Of a DNA stretch of 64,000 bases, positions 61,010 through 64,000 are shown in pieces. Position 1 is the stretch's first letter, and the number at the start of each line of letters is the position of its first letter. The DNA is from Zygnema cylindricum (taxonomy: Eukaryota; Streptophyta; Zygnematophyceae; Zygnematales; Zygnemataceae): NCBI GenBank assembly GCA_037447655.1, contig JBBHKE010001231.1, forward strand, positions 21,325 through 85,324. The letters are read 5' to 3'. Both the position numbers and the translations under genes were made by a program. The notes under the pieces were generated by a model. That model was not told the origin of the DNA, did not search any database, and saw only the letters and a program-made list of their open reading frames with translations.

Positions 61010-62110
61010 TTTATGTGTTTTATAGGTTTGAAATAGGAAAAATAAAAGAAGGAGAAAATGGCAAAGGCAGTCTACTTTTCACTCAACTATCAAAGTCCCC
61101 ACACTTGTCCCTGTCACTGAAGACTTGAGATGGATTCAGAGCCATGGCTGCCTATGTTGTCCAAAGAGACAAAGAGTAGGCTAAATTTAGTCTGTACTAA
61201 AAAGGGCTGCCGGAACCAGGATTGAATAGTGGTACCTACCGTCCGAAAGAGAAGTCGATAACCGTTAGCTTTAACCTATAGTCTAGGACTAGTGCTAAAT
61301 TACATAGGGTATAATAATAATATAAACAAGGACAATGCGATATGTTTCATTTAACTGATAACGGGACGGAGAATGCACGGAAATCAACCAGATCTCACGG
61401 AATTTAACGAAACGACATTTCATATTGGCGGACAAATTCAAATGTCGATTACCGATCGGACGGCCATGGTGCGTGCCGACATCGCAGAATGGTCGGTTTG
61501 GCTGTTTGCGGTCACGATCACACAGGATGAAACGTGGAAGCATCTCATTGACTTGCGGAATCTCCGGGAAGCATCACATGAAGTCCGACTCTGACAACGT
61601 CACCTTTATGGTCATGTCGTACAGTGGCCGTACTTAAAGTACTCCGGCGCTTTTACTTTTTTGTACAGTACAATACTCAGATTGGTGTCGTACTTCAAAA
61701 AAAGGGGTTTTAGAGAGGGATTTATGACTTAGAAAAATAGTAGGTAGCCGCCTCTTTATAAGAGAGTTTTTGTACAAATAGTCAACTTTGACCAACTATA
61801 AGTAACTGCTCAAAGGGAGCAAATTCTGCGATTCTTTTTGCTGCGGACTTAAGGGATTCCAGGCTACAGAGATTTTGCCTGCCAGTATGGCTGCATGTGC
61901 AAGGGAAAGTCAAAGTGGGGGAATGTGTGCAAACACTCATATTCTAACTTTGCACTTTGTTGGGGAACTGAGCACACAAATTGTTTTCTTTCACATGGTG
62001 AAGTTGTATTGGGGTTATGAGTGTCAGGGTGTCAGTCATTTGGGTTTGTATCAACTTGGAGCAAGCACTATCTAGATAAGCTTCTTTGGATGTGTGATTT
62101 CTGTGGGGGA
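61010..62110 (+). repeat. Degenerate LTR of the family I/III type
   Basis: Shares the GCCATGGCTGCCTA block, the antisense tRNA-like sequence (61205-61290), GTACAGTGGCCGTAC, CAAAGTGGGGGAATGTGT and the CATTTGGGTTTGTATCAACTTGG stretch with the LTRs at 51.4 and 54.6 kb. No clear target duplication found. Confidence 0.6.
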
Positions 62111-62275
62111 ATGGAGCCCATAAAATTTCAAATGGGTCATAATATATCGTTGATATACCTAATATTTTCTTATCGCCAATATACCGGCGGAAAGGGGTGT
62201 GTTTATCGTAACTTTGTAGAACCAAAGTACGTAACTATAATGCAATATTAGTTCACAATTTTGACAATAAATTTG

Positions 62276-62283
<8 letters not shown>

Positions 62284-62344
<61 letters not shown>
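62284..62344. repeat. (AT)n microsatellite
   Basis: About 30 AT units. Confidence 0.98.
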
Positions 62345-62347
<3 letters not shown>

Positions 62348-62881
62348 CGTAAATGTAGTCTTTGCGATAATTCCCTTACCACTTCAGTTATCGCTAGGTA
62401 AAATATAAGAACATATCGATTATAGGTAAGAGGCCAGTGATATACGACACTCATGTCAATATTATTTGTTCTCAACCTTTTCAATCATTATGCTTGTGTT
62501 TTTGGTAGAGCACTGAGGCCACTTTGTAATTTTATCCTGAATCGACAGTTGGGACGTTATTTCGTGGCTGAACTGATCTGATGGAGCTTCACCCCAATTA
62601 AAAAAGTTGGTGTTGTGTATCAGGTAAACAATTATCGTTATAAATTTGATATTCAACAAATCGAATATCGACGGCGAGAGGACTCGATACATCCCTCCGG
62701 GACCAACTAATTTTAACGCGATACATTTGGTGGGAGGTAAGTGTCTGTACAGAAGTCTTGTACAGTAAATCTTAAAGAAAATTTTCTCCCTCCCTCCCCC
62801 ACTGCTTTGTGCGTGCCATCGAGGGGGGGAGGGTTGGCTTTTTAACTTTTTTTTGGAACCCAACGTCGCTTCGATATGTCG

Positions 62882-63929
62882 TGTAGAAACTAATGGTTTT
62901 ATTAGTATTTTCTAGGTCTGAAAAGAAATATAGAAGTCGAGGCAGTCTATCTCTAACTTCTCTCTCTAACTCTCAAACTTGTCGCAGTCACTGAGAAATT
63001 GGAGAGGAAGCTAGAGCCATGGCTACCTTGGCTATCCTGAGGTTTACGGGAATTTTAAATTAGGGTTTATTTATTTATTTAAAAGGTATGTGCCGGCGGC
63101 AGGATTTGATCCTTGTACCTACCGGCCGGCAGACAGGAAATAGCCGGTAGCCTTAGCCGTTAAGTCTAGCAGTAATGTTACGTACTATATAGTTTGGTAT
63201 TTATTTAAATATGTATACGTGCGATAAACCATTTAACTGAAATGAATTATGAGATACATAGATCCAGTAATATATAATGTACGAATTACGGTACGGACAA
63301 AAAGCAGTACCACGCATTTGTTTCGTAAGTGAAACAAATACCGCGCATGTATTTATTACGGCTACGATTAAATCCGAATTTAATCGGACGGCCGGGATTA
63401 GCGCCGAGATCGCGGAGGAAGATTTCGGCGGTTTGTGGCCATCGCCACATCGGATGACGCGTGGCGAAATTCCGTTGGATTGTGGAATCTCCGGAGATTA
63501 TGGCACCGAATCCGGATTTGACATGTGTCGACATTTTGGCCATGTCGTACAATGTCCGTACATAAAGTACATCGGTAGCTGTACTTTTGCGTACGGAACT
63601 CAATTCTGATTGGTTCCGTACATCAGTAGATAGAGTCTGTGAGAGAGATAGGACTTAGAAAAATTAGAAGATAGGACCCCCTCTCCCAGAGAGCTTTTGT
63701 ACAAAAGGTCAACTTTGACCCTCCATAACTTACTGCTCAGGGGAGCAAATTCAGAGATTCTTTTTGCTACCGACTCAGGGGAGTCTTGCCTTTACAGGGG
63801 TGGAGGTGGTCAGGGTTTTTGCTGCCAGGGTGGCAGTTATCTTTGCTGAAACACAAAGGGGTCAAGATTATCCTACAGGCTTCTTGGAAGTTGTCTACTT
63901 TGAGGACTTATGGAGGTCTCAGAGTTTCA
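62882..63929 (+). repeat. Family III LTR, 1,048 bp, 5' LTR of an element leaving the window
   Basis: TGTAGAAAC...GAGTTTCA, followed by a PBS and gag start. No polypurine tract before it. Hairpin at 63557-63594; antisense tRNA-like module at about 63090-63170 with B-box GATCAAATC on the minus strand. Confidence 0.85.
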
Positions 63930-64000
63930 GGTTATGGGCCCACCCTTTAGGGTACCAATCTTTAATGGAACTAGCTTCATATACTGGGAAAGTATGATGA
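63930..64000 (+). CDS. PBS and gag start of the next Copia-type element (partial)
   Basis: GGTTATGGGCCCACC (63930-63944) is a 15-nt match to the initiator tRNA-Met anticodon arm. The ATG within it (63934) opens MGPPFRVPIFNGTSFIYWES, the same N-terminal Gag motif as in the families I and II. No stop is seen before the window edge, so this copy may be the best preserved. Confidence 0.8.

Overview
The window looks like nuclear DNA of a green plant lineage (streptophyte). The evidence is an intron-rich plant-type vacuolar zinc transporter gene (MTP1/ZAT group of the CDF family), a tight cluster of box C/D snoRNAs, telo-box-like TTAGGGTTT motifs, many nested Copia-type LTR retrotransposons, MITEs and long AT-rich introns. 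A short (TTTTAGGG)n array lies inside the window. A charophyte alga or other early-diverging streptophyte fits, but the species cannot be fixed from the sequence alone.

Layout. 1-7.4 kb: repeats, a 181-bp hAT-type MITE with an 8-bp target duplication, and many purine-rich (GGGA/GA/GGGGGA) minisatellites. 7.5-10.3 kb (minus): a three-exon gene for an unrecognised secreted protein with a His/Asp-rich segment; its reading frame stays open across both predicted splice junctions. 10.5-17.3 kb: nested MITEs and a 1.9-kb hAT-like element. 17.4-20.3 kb (plus): a T-rich transcription unit carrying four box C/D snoRNA candidates, two of them duplicates; the guides of all four match 18S rRNA. 20.3-28.4 kb: mostly non-coding, with a duplicated ~0.9-kb block, a telomere-like array and a MITE with a 10-bp target duplication. 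28.6-34.6 kb (minus): eight exons of the MTP1-like Zn transporter, with a greatly enlarged His-rich loop; the last exon (about 20 residues in relatives) was not found. 35-42.7 kb: MITEs, a PIF/Harbinger-type MITE and microsatellites.

42.7-64 kb is a retrotransposon nest. A family I Copia-type element (1,162-bp LTRs, 5-bp target duplication ATATG) sits inside the LTR of a minus-strand family II element (1,005-bp LTRs). Both carry gag but no recognisable protease, integrase or full reverse transcriptase. A perfect solo LTR (target duplication AGCCT), several LTR fragments, a broken RNase H fragment and the start of another element at the window edge complete the region. The primer-binding site next to the LTR matches the anticodon arm of initiator tRNA-Met (half-tRNA priming, as in Drosophila copia). 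The AUG that pairs with the tRNA anticodon appears to be the gag start codon. The LTRs also share an antisense tRNA-like pol III promoter module and a conserved hairpin. A 922-base gap and two 10-base gaps interrupt the sequence.
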